Assembly (NCBI GenBank): GCA_963768165.1
Contig: CAVYHJ010000002.1
Location: 248,001-312,000 of the forward strand
Reading direction: 5' to 3'
DNA length: 64,000 bases
Source: CAVYHJ01 sp963768165 [NCBI: uncultured bacterium]
GTDB taxonomy: Bacteria > UBP4 > UBA4092
Shown: in pieces, positions 49,020-56,618 of the stretch
Numbering within the stretch: the stretch's first letter is position 1
How the letters are laid out: each line of letters begins with the position of its first letter
Translations under genes and position numbers: made by a program
Notes under the pieces: model-generated
What the model saw: only the letters and a program-made list of their open reading frames with translations
The model's database searches: none
Told to the model about the DNA's origin: nothing

Positions 49020-49679
49020 CTTTTATAACCGGGATTCTTTTTTTTCAAAATACCATTCTCGATCATTCCGATAGCTCTACAGGATACCCATAAACAAGGT
49101 CAAGGTTTTGTTATAAGCGTATATATTCTCTCTCATGGGTTTTATGTATCATTCCTTGAAGTAGACCCTCATTATGGTCAAAGTACCATGATTCTTTAAA
49201 ATTGACTCACTCCGTTGACTTATAGGACGTTTAAATTTACTGCGCTGTATGTTTCATCCTTTGTTTTATGTGGTTTTGTGTGTCATTGGGGATAGCGTGT
49301 TGAAGGTGATTCATTGACCAAGATTTTAATTTTGAAAGAATTCTTTTAGAGAGTGCCAAGCCGTCCCTCCCATCACCCATATAAATTTCCAGTAGGTTTA
49401 TGTCTCTAGTTTTTGCGAGACAAAACCTTGTCAAGAAAAATTTGTAGTAGTATATTATGGTAGTGATATTTCAAACGCTACAGGTATAGGTAAAGAGTCA
49501 AAGTTGGGTATATCATTGTGTTATTCTATATGACATATATGTTTACCCTCAAAAAGCAGGGTTCAAAAAGAAAGAAAAACGAAAGAGGATAAAATACTGG
49601 CTTTACGAAATTTATCAAGATGAATTTAATATTATGGTACTTTGGTATTCTATGGCAAAACTCATTCTTGGAGGATACA

Positions 49680-50306
49680 ATGAAATATAGTAAATATCTA
49701 TTATTAATTTTTCTTTTAATCCCAATTTCCCTTTTTGCACAGGAAAAATCTATAAAAACACCCAATTTATTTGAAGACGTGATGACTGAAGCAGATGCTA
49801 GGTCATTTTATTGTTTACCATCCATTCTTTTGCAAGTTTATGTCCATGATACATCTATATCGAAACAAGAAATATCAAGATATTTTTATATTACTATAAA
49901 AAAACAATTACCTGATATTGTAATTAGAGAACTTAAAGAACTAAACACGGATGAACTATCATCTTCTGGATTGTTAACTTTATCCATTTCAACATGGACA
50001 ACAACCCCTAAATTCTATAGTGGGGAAATAGATTTAAATCTTTCTAGGCCTGTAATTCTGAGAACATCTTTTATGTCTTCAAGTGTTTTGGATTCTGGAG
50101 GTACATTAACAGTCTCAGTATGGGATAAAAAAGAAAACTTTTTGAACAGTGAAATATATCAAATAAAATCTTCCATTGATACTTTAGTTGCGAATTTTAG
50201 TTATAGTTATATGAAAGCTCAGGAATATCAAAAGAAACCAGAACAAGAGAAATTAAAAGATGAATTTAGAAAAATGGGTATAGATCCGAATCAATTTAAA
50301 TGGTGA
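49680..50306 (+). CDS. Exported hypothetical protein
   Basis: A 208-residue protein with a clear signal peptide (MKYSKYLLLIFLLIPISLFAQ). The start at 49680 is set by GGAGG 5 bases ahead; the frame continues 20 codons upstream. The mature part is mixed alpha/beta and ends in a charged helix (EQEKLKDEFRKMGIDPNQF). No family is recognised. It is first in the cargo of the island. Confidence 0.65.
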   Translation: MKYSKYLLLIFLLIPISLFAQEKSIKTPNLFEDVMTEADARSFYCLPSILLQVYVHDTSISKQEISRYFYITIKKQLPDIVIRELKELNTDELSSSGLLTLSISTWTTTPKFYSGEIDLNLSRPVILRTSFMSSSVLDSGGTLTVSVWDKKENFLNSEIYQIKSSIDTLVANFSYSYMKAQEYQKKPEQEKLKDEFRKMGIDPNQFKW

Positions 50307-50628
50307 AAGTGGCTCTTGACAACAGCAACGTAAAATAGTTCTTATTCACATCCTTTCCTTTATTGGGCGTAACCAATGAAGTTACCTTTAGAGTCATATA
50401 TTTTATATCTCGAATCGCCATCCTTTTTTAACTTGTACTTTTTTATTTTGACTGATGAATGAATTTGAGTTAGGGTTTTGTAGGAGATTGTAATCATTTC
50501 CAGATTTAAAAGCAAGCTTTATTTTCATGCGACACCGTGATAAACACAAAAATTGGTTTAAGGGAAAAGTTGCTTGATTTTATAAGATGGTAGAGGTAGC
50601 ATACTGTTAAAAATTCGGGGGGTAAATC
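50307..50628. other. Gene-free stretch with a short coding remnant
   Basis: On the minus strand, 50360-50452 encodes KKYKLKKDGDSRYKIYDSKG and then NFIGYAQ before a stop. It looks like the C-terminal end of a small protein but lacks a start codon. The rest shows nothing recognisable. Confidence 0.4.
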
Positions 50629-51519
50629 GTGAAAACAATCTTTAGGCTTTTATTCATAATGGGATTCATTATTTTATCTATCTTTTACATTGGATGTGCG
50701 ACTTTTGGTTCTCAAAAATATGACAACACCTATTATCCGCCTACTAACCCCGACAATATAGCCATATATTCTTTTACACCCCAACAGGAGTTTATTAGAG
50801 TTGGGGAAGTATATGCCAGTGGTGCTGCACTAAGTAATCGTACCGCGATGGTCAATAAATTAAAAATAGAAACCGCTGCTATGGGTGGGGATGCGATTGT
50901 TTTACAATATGAAGAACATTACAACGGTGATTATGTCACTCAAAGCGGAACTCACATTCCTATGAATCAACCTATAATGAAAGGATTAGTAATTCGATAT
51001 AAAAATAGACCGGAAAATGGCAACACTAATGACAACTCTGATATGTCCGCCTTAATGCAGGCAGCAGAAAAAGGCGATACCGAAACCGTGAATGATTTAT
51101 TAGCTAAAGGTGCCGATGTCAATGCGAAAGACAGCACGGGTAGAACTACCTTGATATATGCGGCATTTAAGGGTCATACTGAAATCGTGCAAGCTTTATT
51201 GGCGAAAGGTGCGGAGGTCAATGCAAAAGACAGCGCGGGTGGAACTGCCTTGATAATTGCGGCAGTGATGGGTCATGCGGATACTGTACAAGTTTTATTA
51301 GAAAAAGGTGCCGATGTCAATGCGAAAAGCAATAACGGTGGAACCGCTTTGATGGGTACGGCAGCGATGGGTTATGCGGATACTGTACAAGTTTTATTAG
51401 CCAAAGGCGCAGAGGTTAATGCAAAAACCAACCAGGGTTGGACCGCCTTGAAGGCTGCGGCAGATAATAAACATCCCGACATCGTAAAACTGCTTAAGAG
51501 TGCGGGCGCAAAAGAATAA
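50629..51519 (+). CDS. Ankyrin-repeat lipoprotein
   Basis: A 296-residue protein starting at GTG (50629), with GGGGGG 6 bases ahead. Lipoprotein signal ending IFYIGC (lipid-modified Cys at about 23). Residues about 35-125 form a small domain (AIYSFTPQQEFIRVGEVYASG; KIETAAMGGDAIVLQYEEHY). The rest holds four to five ankyrin repeats (KGADVNAKDSTGRTTLIYAA and similar). It is anchored in a membrane facing the periplasm or the surface. The ankyrin part resembles that of the chromosomal protein at 18335. Role unknown. Confidence 0.82.
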   Translation: MKTIFRLLFIMGFIILSIFYIGCATFGSQKYDNTYYPPTNPDNIAIYSFTPQQEFIRVGEVYASGAALSNRTAMVNKLKIETAAMGGDAIVLQYEEHYNGDYVTQSGTHIPMNQPIMKGLVIRYKNRPENGNTNDNSDMSALMQAAEKGDTETVNDLLAKGADVNAKDSTGRTTLIYAAFKGHTEIVQALLAKGAEVNAKDSAGGTALIIAAVMGHADTVQVLLEKGADVNAKSNNGGTALMGTAAMGYADTVQVLLAKGAEVNAKTNQGWTALKAAADNKHPDIVKLLKSAGAKE

Positions 51520-51690
51520 CTAGATTGCAGGAATCCGTCACTTAAATCCTATTAACTAATATATTTCAATAATTTACCCTTTAATCCCATTTTTCGATAA
51601 AACCTTTTTTGTAGATACCCGGATTGATTTTCAATAAATGTCTTCATTTCAGAATAGCTTTCTTTTGCACTATGATATGATTAACAATAT

Positions 51691-51993
51691 ATGATTGAGC
51701 AACATTATAGAATTTCTCAAGTGGCAATCTTATTTCAAATTTCCCATAGGACTGTATCATGGATGATTAAGAGCGGAATACTGACCGCCCTGAAAGTGCC
51801 TTACAAAAATCAATACGGGTATCAGTGGGTTATACCGGAATCTGTCTTGGAAGGCTACATTGACCAACACACAAAATATGCTAGTAGAAGACAACGGCTA
51901 TGGATGTCAAAACATAAGCTGTTAAGGTCTTCCCCGGAAAATACCCCCACCAACATTGAACCCATTCGACCCAAGAAGCGTACTCAATCCTAA
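51691..51993 (+). CDS. Helix-turn-helix DNA-binding protein
   Basis: A 100-residue basic protein. The N-terminal half resembles a MerR/excisionase-type helix-turn-helix (YRISQVAILFQISHRTVSWMIKSGILTA, then KNQYGYQWVIPESVLEGYI). The C-terminal tail is rich in Arg, Lys and Pro. It could be an island regulator or recombination directionality factor. No strong Shine-Dalgarno sequence precedes the ATG. Confidence 0.65.
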   Translation: MIEQHYRISQVAILFQISHRTVSWMIKSGILTALKVPYKNQYGYQWVIPESVLEGYIDQHTKYASRRQRLWMSKHKLLRSSPENTPTNIEPIRPKKRTQS

Positions 51994-52055
51994 AAGCGGA
52001 ATCTTGCCTTATATTTACTTGATTTTTTCCCACGTTTTTGAGATATTTTTATATT

Positions 52056-52102
52056 GGCACTAGGTAGCGCAACCGAAAAGCGGTGTCCTGACCGCCTGTG
52101 CC
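52056..52102 (+). other. Compact structured element of unknown nature
   Basis: An outer stem GGCAC(T)AGG pairs with CCTGTGCC with one bulged T. Inside, CGGT-GTCCTG-ACCG forms a second hairpin. No T-run follows, so it is not a standard terminator. It lies about 40 bp before the ATG of the next gene and might be a leader structure. Confidence 0.4.
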
Positions 52103-52141
52103 ATTTCTTTGATTCAGGAAATATACGTTACAGGAGACGTT

Positions 52142-52903
52142 ATGCCAAAGAGTACTAACAAAAATAAATCCACTAAAAAGCGAACCACTGACCTGCCGGA
52201 TGCGGTCAAAGAACTATCGGATTATGTTAGCAATAATACAAATAACCCCCCATATCCGCTCTCCGCTCGTTCCCAATTATGGATTAGAGAGGTCGCTACC
52301 AAAGAGAAAATACCAACAGATTCCGCTTTATATTTAGAAGCTAAAGCAGAACTTGAAAAGCAGGTTCCCAATATTGATAATAGCGGTAGACCGAAAAGTA
52401 AATTACCTTTAGTTCAATTTAAAACTCCACCGGGGACAGAATGGAAGAAGGATGTAACAATACAATTTATATCCAATGATGAACTTAAGATAAAGGTAGG
52501 TACTCAATTAGAAGAATTTCATTATTCCCAATTAGGTTTTAAAAAACGTTCAAAGAAATTCCCAACTAAACAGAGTTGGGGCATATTTAAAATTTTAGCA
52601 GAAAGAGGAGAACTTCCCATTTATCCAAAGGATGTAAAGAAAAGTAGCCTAAACAAGAAAGCTATCCAAGAAATCAACAAAATACTCAAAGGGATAATAC
52701 CGATTACCAATGACGGTAATCCGATAATATCCCATCCTAAAGAGGGTGTATACAGAGCGAAATTTACATTAATTTCAAACGAAAATGTACCGGATGAAGT
52801 TGATTCTTTCGCCTATAGAAAATATAAGCAAACGAGAAAATCCTATTCTAAATCAAACCTAGAATCGGAGACAGAAACTAATTTGGATCAAAACGAAGAT
52901 TAA
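52142..52903 (+). CDS. Hypothetical lysine-rich island protein
   Basis: A 253-residue hydrophilic protein I do not recognise. The ATG at 52142 is preceded by AGGAG 5 bases upstream, which decides against the earlier in-frame ATG at 52109. Lys/Asn-rich N-terminus, no membrane segment. A mid-region (about 95-140) reads KKDVTIQFISNDELKIKVGT. Its 3' end overlaps the convergent retropepsin-like gene by 4 bp. Confidence 0.65.
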   Translation: MPKSTNKNKSTKKRTTDLPDAVKELSDYVSNNTNNPPYPLSARSQLWIREVATKEKIPTDSALYLEAKAELEKQVPNIDNSGRPKSKLPLVQFKTPPGTEWKKDVTIQFISNDELKIKVGTQLEEFHYSQLGFKKRSKKFPTKQSWGIFKILAERGELPIYPKDVKKSSLNKKAIQEINKILKGIIPITNDGNPIISHPKEGVYRAKFTLISNENVPDEVDSFAYRKYKQTRKSYSKSNLESETETNLDQNED

Positions 52904-53367
52904 ACCCCAGAGATTCTTTGTCGAGCGTGTATTTTACGAGCTTTCCTAGACCTGCCTATATAAAAATACTTTTCCTTGTTATTCATAATTAAGTTTACTT
53001 TATTGAAGAATCCGTCTTGTCCAAGTATTCCGTAGGGAATTTGGTTATCTACCAATCCTTCTGAAAATCCGCAATCCGATTCTATACGGATATTACCAAT
53101 AAAAAAAGTTACCCTGTAAACATAGGCAATTACATCGCCCGCACCGATCCCCCCAAAAGTATAGGGTTGACCATCTTTTAAAACCAATCCTAATTCATCG
53201 GCAATCCACGGATGAAAAATACAATGGTCGGCACCAGAATCTATGAGGGCACTATATCCGAACCGATTACCGGAAGAATCTATAAACCGAATAGGAACTA
53301 TAGGTCTATAAATTATTGGACAACCGGGGAAATCATCTTCATGTGCAGTAAAAGCAAATGGAATCAA
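52900..53367 (-). CDS. Retropepsin-like aspartic protease
   Basis: A 155-residue protein with the aspartic protease signature ALIDSGADHCIF (Asp-Ser-Gly-Ala), followed by the hydrophobic and ILGQDGFF segments expected of single-domain, dimeric retropepsin folds. No signal peptide. The start overlaps the stop of the DUF5678-like gene upstream by 4 bp (ATGA), so they are co-translated. The natural substrate is unknown; the partner protein is a candidate. Confidence 0.78.
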   Translation of the reverse strand: MIPFAFTAHEDDFPGCPIIYRPIVPIRFIDSSGNRFGYSALIDSGADHCIFHPWIADELGLVLKDGQPYTFGGIGAGDVIAYVYRVTFFIGNIRIESDCGFSEGLVDNQIPYGILGQDGFFNKVNLIMNNKEKYFYIGRSRKARKIHARQRISGV

Positions 53368-53579
53368 AGAACGTAGGCTTTTGATTTGGATGGTATCATG
53401 GTAATAATGGGTTCCACGACACCTAATTTTCTAGCTTTTATCAAAACATTATGTGCAGATTTTCCACTGGTAATTACCTTCTTCATGGAGGAATCCTTAA
53501 AGGCAACCCATTGATCTTTATAATTTTCTGAAATCCCTCGCATGTCAATTATTTTTATCTTTTTTGTTTTCATAATCAC
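53364..53579 (-). CDS. DUF5678-like small protein
   Basis: A 71-residue protein with the DUF5678-type core YKDQWVAFKDSSMKKVITSGKSAHNVLIKARKLG. Families of this kind are recurrently paired with retropepsin-like genes. The arrangement resembles a small two-gene module, but a toxin-antitoxin role is only a guess. A second start lies two codons downstream. Confidence 0.65.
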   Translation of the reverse strand: MIMKTKKIKIIDMRGISENYKDQWVAFKDSSMKKVITSGKSAHNVLIKARKLGVVEPIITMIPSKSKAYVL

Positions 53580-53643
53580 CTTTTTTATTTAGTTACCACT
53601 GTCATAAGTATTACACAGGAATATGGACGTGTCAAGGTCTCGG

Positions 53644-53776
53644 ACGAAATTTCGCCGGGACATTCTGCTAACATAGAAAAAATTTTATAAACTTACAATT
53701 CTTTGATTTTACTAAGGTTACATTAAATCTCTTTTATTTACTCCGACGAAAAATCGCCGTTTCAGCGAAATTTCGC
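53644..53776. repeat. Three GCGAAATTTCGC-type palindromes
   Basis: Related sites at 53644-53656 (ACGAAATTTCGCC), 53744-53759 (CGACGAAAAATCGCCG) and 53765-53776 (GCGAAATTTCGC, a perfect palindrome). They fill the 250-bp divergent region between the DUF5678-like and DUF5659-like genes and look like operators for an island-encoded regulator. Confidence 0.6.
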
Positions 53777-53828
53777 CATATAGGGATAGAGACCTAAAGA
53801 AATATATTGAACGAAAGGAAAAAGTGAA

Positions 53829-54079
53829 ATGAATAAAAAAACGAATACCAACTAAGCGATTTAATCTTGGGTGCTTTTCTCATTACTTCCTATCAAGCCA
53901 CTCTCACCAATGCCACAAAACAGGGAACCCGCGTAGTCTTTCATCTTGAATCGGAGAAAGACTTGGAAAAAGGAGTCAGTGATTTCTACGCCGGTAAAGA
54001 TAAGGTCTCCGCTGTCCAATTTGTCCGTTCTATGGATTTATTGAGGGACTGCATACGGAGGGCAAATAGTCATGGATAA
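53829..54079 (+). CDS. DUF5659-like protein, frame shifted near its start
   Basis: ATG at 53829 opens a frame of only eight codons (MNKK...). A -1 shift in the run of seven A (53835-53841) joins it to a frame that runs from 53837 to 54079. That frame reads KNEYQLSDLILGAFLITSYQATL and continues to RVVFHLESEKDLEKGVSDFYAGKDKV, typical of DUF5659-like proteins. The shifted frame has an upstream stop at 53834, so it cannot start earlier. The cause may be programmed slippage, a sequencing error or real decay. A TTG start at 53867 would lose the first conserved strand. Confidence 0.55.
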
Positions 54080-54094
54080 AACGATACGGTGTAA

Positions 54095-54463
54095 ATGATG
54101 AACAAAAGAAAAAAATGGAATCAGGGACACTTCGTTTTATTGCCAGACAGTCAAACAGACAGCAAGGCTTGGAAAAAATTATCTACCAATGCCGTGTGGG
54201 TCTATATCGAATTTATGAAAAAATACAAAGGCAAAAATTCATCTACGGTAGATAATCTCTCATTGACCTACAAAGAAGTTAAATACAAAATGTCTTCCGC
54301 GACTTTTTGGAGAGCAAAAGATGAATTACTTGATCTGGGTTTTTTGAAGATTGTTAGACCTGGCGGATTGATGCACAGATGCACAATTTATGGTTTAAGT
54401 GAGAAATGGAAATTCATAACAGATACAAATACAAAGATAATTTCTAATACAAATATAAAATAA
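54095..54463 (+). CDS. Winged-helix-like island protein
   Basis: A 122-residue basic protein. The central part (AWKKLSTNAVWVYIEFMKKY, then TYKEVKYKMSSATFWRAKDELLDLGFLKIVRPG) resembles winged-helix domains found in plasmid and island replication or regulatory proteins. The start could be either of two adjacent ATGs (54095 or 54098). It lies just after the DUF5659-like gene and is probably in the same operon. Confidence 0.6.
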   Translation: MMNKRKKWNQGHFVLLPDSQTDSKAWKKLSTNAVWVYIEFMKKYKGKNSSTVDNLSLTYKEVKYKMSSATFWRAKDELLDLGFLKIVRPGGLMHRCTIYGLSEKWKFITDTNTKIISNTNIK

Positions 54464-54667
54464 AAAGGAATCTCAAGTGATGGTAAATATATATAGGTCT
54501 TTAAATATTAAAGTTGTTAACTCAAGAAATACCGTCAAATAGCTTTAAAAATTAAAACTATTGGGAATAAAAACCCATTTAAAGATTTAAAAATTAAATC
54601 TGATAGATTTAGAAAGTAAATCTGAATATGAAGACAGTCGTATTAGAGGAGTTTAAGGGGTAATTCG

Positions 54668-54916
54668 ATGAATCCGATTGATGACCTCATGGATATTCAC
54701 GATTTAAGTAAATTTTCTCGATTTAAAGAAAGGACAATACGAGCAAAATTAAAAGGTAAACATCCGATCCCTCATTTCAAAGTTGATGGAAAACTGATAT
54801 TCCAAAAAAGTGAATATTTGAAATGGATGGAAAGATACCGGGTTATTGAACGAGTCAAGGATGCGGAGACCGTTAAAGAAGAAATAACTAAGTCTTTCAA
54901 GGAACCGAAAATATAA
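54668..54916 (+). CDS. Excisionase-like helix-turn-helix protein
   Basis: An 82-residue protein with a helix-turn-helix of the excisionase type (LMDIHDLSKFSRFKERTIRAKL; HFKVDGKLIFQKSEYLKWME). Such proteins bend DNA to direct the integrase toward excision. Its position, two genes before the integrase, fits. A GAGG-like ribosome site lies about 10 bases upstream of the ATG. Confidence 0.68.
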   Translation: MNPIDDLMDIHDLSKFSRFKERTIRAKLKGKHPIPHFKVDGKLIFQKSEYLKWMERYRVIERVKDAETVKEEITKSFKEPKI

Positions 54917-54930
54917 CTTTAAAAAATTAC

Positions 54931-54958
54931 TTGACAATCGTATAACTTATGTTATATG
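54931..54958 (+). promoter_or_regulatory. Promoter with operator for the regulator-integrase pair
   Basis: TTGACA at 54931-54936, a 16-bp spacer and TATATG at 54953-54958. The inverted repeat ATAAC-TTAT-GTTAT (54942-54955) overlaps the spacer and the -10 box, an ideal place for a repressor. Transcription would begin near 54965, ruling out the in-frame ATG at 54956 as the start of the next gene. Confidence 0.65.
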
Positions 54959-55003
54959 CTAGATAGCGTGAACATATCCTATAAAAAGAAAGAAGGTGTA
55001 ACG

Positions 55004-55222
55004 ATGATTAAGAAAAGTAATAAAACCGTATCCTATGACAAAGATATGTTTTTCGCTATCAGGACAACTAAAGACTTAAAAGAAAAGGTGGAAGAAAAAG
55101 CTAAGATAGACGGTCTTTATGTCCAGCAAGTGATAACATTTCTTTTAACCTCATGGCTTAAGGGGGATATTACGATTGATGTAAACGTGACCCAACACGT
55201 CAAGAAGGGAAAACGACTATGA
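55004..55222 (+). CDS. Small ribbon-helix-helix-like regulator
   Basis: A 72-residue protein. The ATG at 55004 has AAGG 7 bases ahead and lies downstream of the promoter. A strand and two helices can be read (KDMFFAIRTTKDLKEKVEEKAKIDGLYVQQVITFLLTSWL), as in ribbon-helix-helix DNA-binding proteins. Its stop overlaps the integrase start by 4 bp (ATGA). It probably represses its own promoter and so controls integrase expression (inference). Confidence 0.62.
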   Translation: MIKKSNKTVSYDKDMFFAIRTTKDLKEKVEEKAKIDGLYVQQVITFLLTSWLKGDITIDVNVTQHVKKGKRL

Positions 55223-56370
55223 GTAAACCTGTTGGCGTAACCCTAAGAGAAAAGCATTATAGCAAGGGTGACTGGTATATTTTCGTGAATGGGTGTAATG
55301 AATCCGGTTTTGGAAAAGGAAAACGAAAAGCAATCAAAGCCAAGGATTATACCCAAGCTCTTGACCTTGAATACAAGTTTAAAAAAATGTTATCAGAGGG
55401 TTTAAATCCGTTTGAGAATTTAAACAAAACCAGTGATACGCAGTTAAAGGACTTCGCAGAATTATGGTTCTTGGAATACGCTGTCAAAAAGATTCACCAA
55501 TCTACTTTGATGGAATACCGGGAAGTAATGAATAACCATGTTTACCCTGTCTTTGGTAGTCTGCCAATTGATTGTATACGCTATAAAGACATTGAAAAAT
55601 TTATCATCAAAAAACAGGATGAAAATTACTCACGGTCTACAATCAAAAATATCTTGGCTCCCCTCAGTGGTGTGTTCAAGTATGCCATACGACACGGATT
55701 AATAAGCGTAAATCCGGTTTATAATCAAGAGATTATGGATAACAAGGAAATGAAGTCTCGAAAAAATAGCGATCACCAAGTATGGAACGAGACGGAAGTT
55801 ATGATTTTCCTTGAAACTGCCAAAAGGGTTTGTCCTGAATTATGGGCGTTTTTTAACACCGCTATCAATACCGGATGCCGTCTTGGTGAATTGTTGGCTT
55901 TAAAGCGTGAGAATTTTAATTTCACAATTAAAAAATTACGCATTGAAAAGTCTATATCTCGTGGAATTGAAAAAGAACCCAAGACAGGTAAAAAACGTGT
56001 GATTGAAATATCCGATAATTTTATCGAGGATATGCGTTCCTATTTTGGTGAAATGAGTATTCAATCTATGCAAAGTGATAAACAATTGGAGACCGCCTTT
56101 TGTGATAAAGACGGAAATAGGTTGAGTGAAAATTCTATTCGTCACTGGTTTAAAAAGTGTATCCGAAAATCCGGGGTATCTAAAATCCGGTTCCATGATA
56201 TTCGTCACACCTATGCCAGTATGTTATTGAAAAACGGTGCTGACCCGGCTTATGTTGCCAAGCAATTAGGTCATAGTTCTTTGCGTATGGTATACGAGGT
56301 TTACGGTCATTACATGGACAATGCCAAAATGGCACAGATTAACAGATTTTTAAGCCTAAAACAGGGTTAA
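55219..56370 (+). CDS. int: Tyrosine integrase of the island
   Basis: A 383-residue site-specific recombinase. N-terminal arm-binding-type domain, SAM-like core-binding domain (about 70-165, LKDFAELWFLEYAVKKIHQSTL), then the catalytic domain with all key residues: Arg221 (GCRLGE), His326 and Arg329 (HDIRH), His352 (LGHSS) and the nucleophile Tyr362 (VYGHY). It ends 50 bp before the right attachment site. It should catalyse integration into tRNA-Gln and excision. Confidence 0.95.
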   Translation: MSKPVGVTLREKHYSKGDWYIFVNGCNESGFGKGKRKAIKAKDYTQALDLEYKFKKMLSEGLNPFENLNKTSDTQLKDFAELWFLEYAVKKIHQSTLMEYREVMNNHVYPVFGSLPIDCIRYKDIEKFIIKKQDENYSRSTIKNILAPLSGVFKYAIRHGLISVNPVYNQEIMDNKEMKSRKNSDHQVWNETEVMIFLETAKRVCPELWAFFNTAINTGCRLGELLALKRENFNFTIKKLRIEKSISRGIEKEPKTGKKRVIEISDNFIEDMRSYFGEMSIQSMQSDKQLETAFCDKDGNRLSENSIRHWFKKCIRKSGVSKIRFHDIRHTYASMLLKNGADPAYVAKQLGHSSLRMVYEVYGHYMDNAKMAQINRFLSLKQG

Positions 56371-56390
56371 TGCAACTATAATGCAACTAT
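56371..56390. promoter_or_regulatory. Putative integrase arm-type sites, right end
   Basis: TGCAACTATAATGCAACTAT: two GCAACTA motifs 11 bp apart, matching the pair at 49000-49019 at the other end of the island. They lie between the integrase stop and attR. Confidence 0.5.
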
Positions 56391-56420
56391 TTTTATATAT
56401 CTTAAGTAAAATCAGTACTT

Positions 56421-56473
56421 CACGGCAGATTCTGGATCTGCTTGTCAAGGTTCGAATCCTTGCGGGGCAGCCA
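56421..56473 (+). repeat. attR, 53-bp direct repeat
   Basis: Exact copy of the 3' part of tRNA-Gln, with anticodon arm, T-arm and CCA but without the 5' part of the tRNA. It marks the right boundary of the island. Confidence 0.95.
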
Positions 56474-56563
56474 TCACAATTCCAGGAATTATTGGGATTT
56501 GTTATATATTCGCGCGCAATTTGGAAGTGTATGACGATATTCCATTTTGACCGATCTATTTTC

Positions 56564-56592
56564 TTGACTGGGCACCCTAATAGTCCTAAGAT
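56564..56592 (+). promoter_or_regulatory. Promoter of the PKD/FN3 protein gene
   Basis: TTGACT (56564-56569), a 17-bp spacer and TAAGAT (56587-56592). AAGGAGG lies 5 bases before the ATG at 56619. Confidence 0.5.
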
Positions 56593-56618
56593 ACATACGT
56601 CTTTATAAGGAGGATTTT

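Larger units (their letters stand above)
48883..49679. other. Left end of the island without a clear gene
   Basis: About 800 bp. It contains the terminator at 48916-48954, the inverted repeat GTCAATTTTGAC (48961-48972) and a paired GCAAC motif (49001-49016) likely to be an integrase arm site. A minus-strand frame at 49237-49434 (LLEIYMGDGRDGLALSKRIL) looks protein-like but has no clear start and may be a remnant. Confidence 0.5.
48830..56473. mobile_element. Integrative genomic island in tRNA-Gln (about 7.6 kb)
   Basis: Bounded by a perfect 53-bp direct repeat: the 3' part of tRNA-Gln (48830-48882) and its copy at 56421-56473. A tyrosine integrase lies 50 bp inside the right end. Cargo runs mostly on the plus strand and is visibly more AT-rich than the flanks. 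Contents: exported protein, ankyrin lipoprotein, helix-turn-helix proteins, retropepsin/DUF5678 pair, DUF5659-like gene, winged-helix protein, excisionase-like protein, ribbon-helix-helix-like protein and integrase. No relaxase, conjugation or phage structural gene is seen, so it is a small island moved by its own integrase, possibly with helper functions for transfer. Confidence 0.92.

Noticed and set aside
49237-49434. 65-codon minus-strand frame in the left end of the island
   Set aside because: It reads somewhat like protein but lacks a good start and family match; kept only as a possible remnant.
52056-52102. Possible tRNA or tRNA-like gene
   Set aside because: At 47 nt it lacks a T-arm and anticodon arm of normal size.
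53867-54079. TTG start for a 70-residue DUF5659-like protein
   Set aside because: It would lose the first conserved strand and has no ribosome site; the frameshifted ATG at 53829 explains the sequence better.
56381-56608. 75-codon plus-strand frame at the right end of the island
   Set aside because: It runs through the attR tRNA copy and the promoter of the next gene, with no domain or ribosome site.
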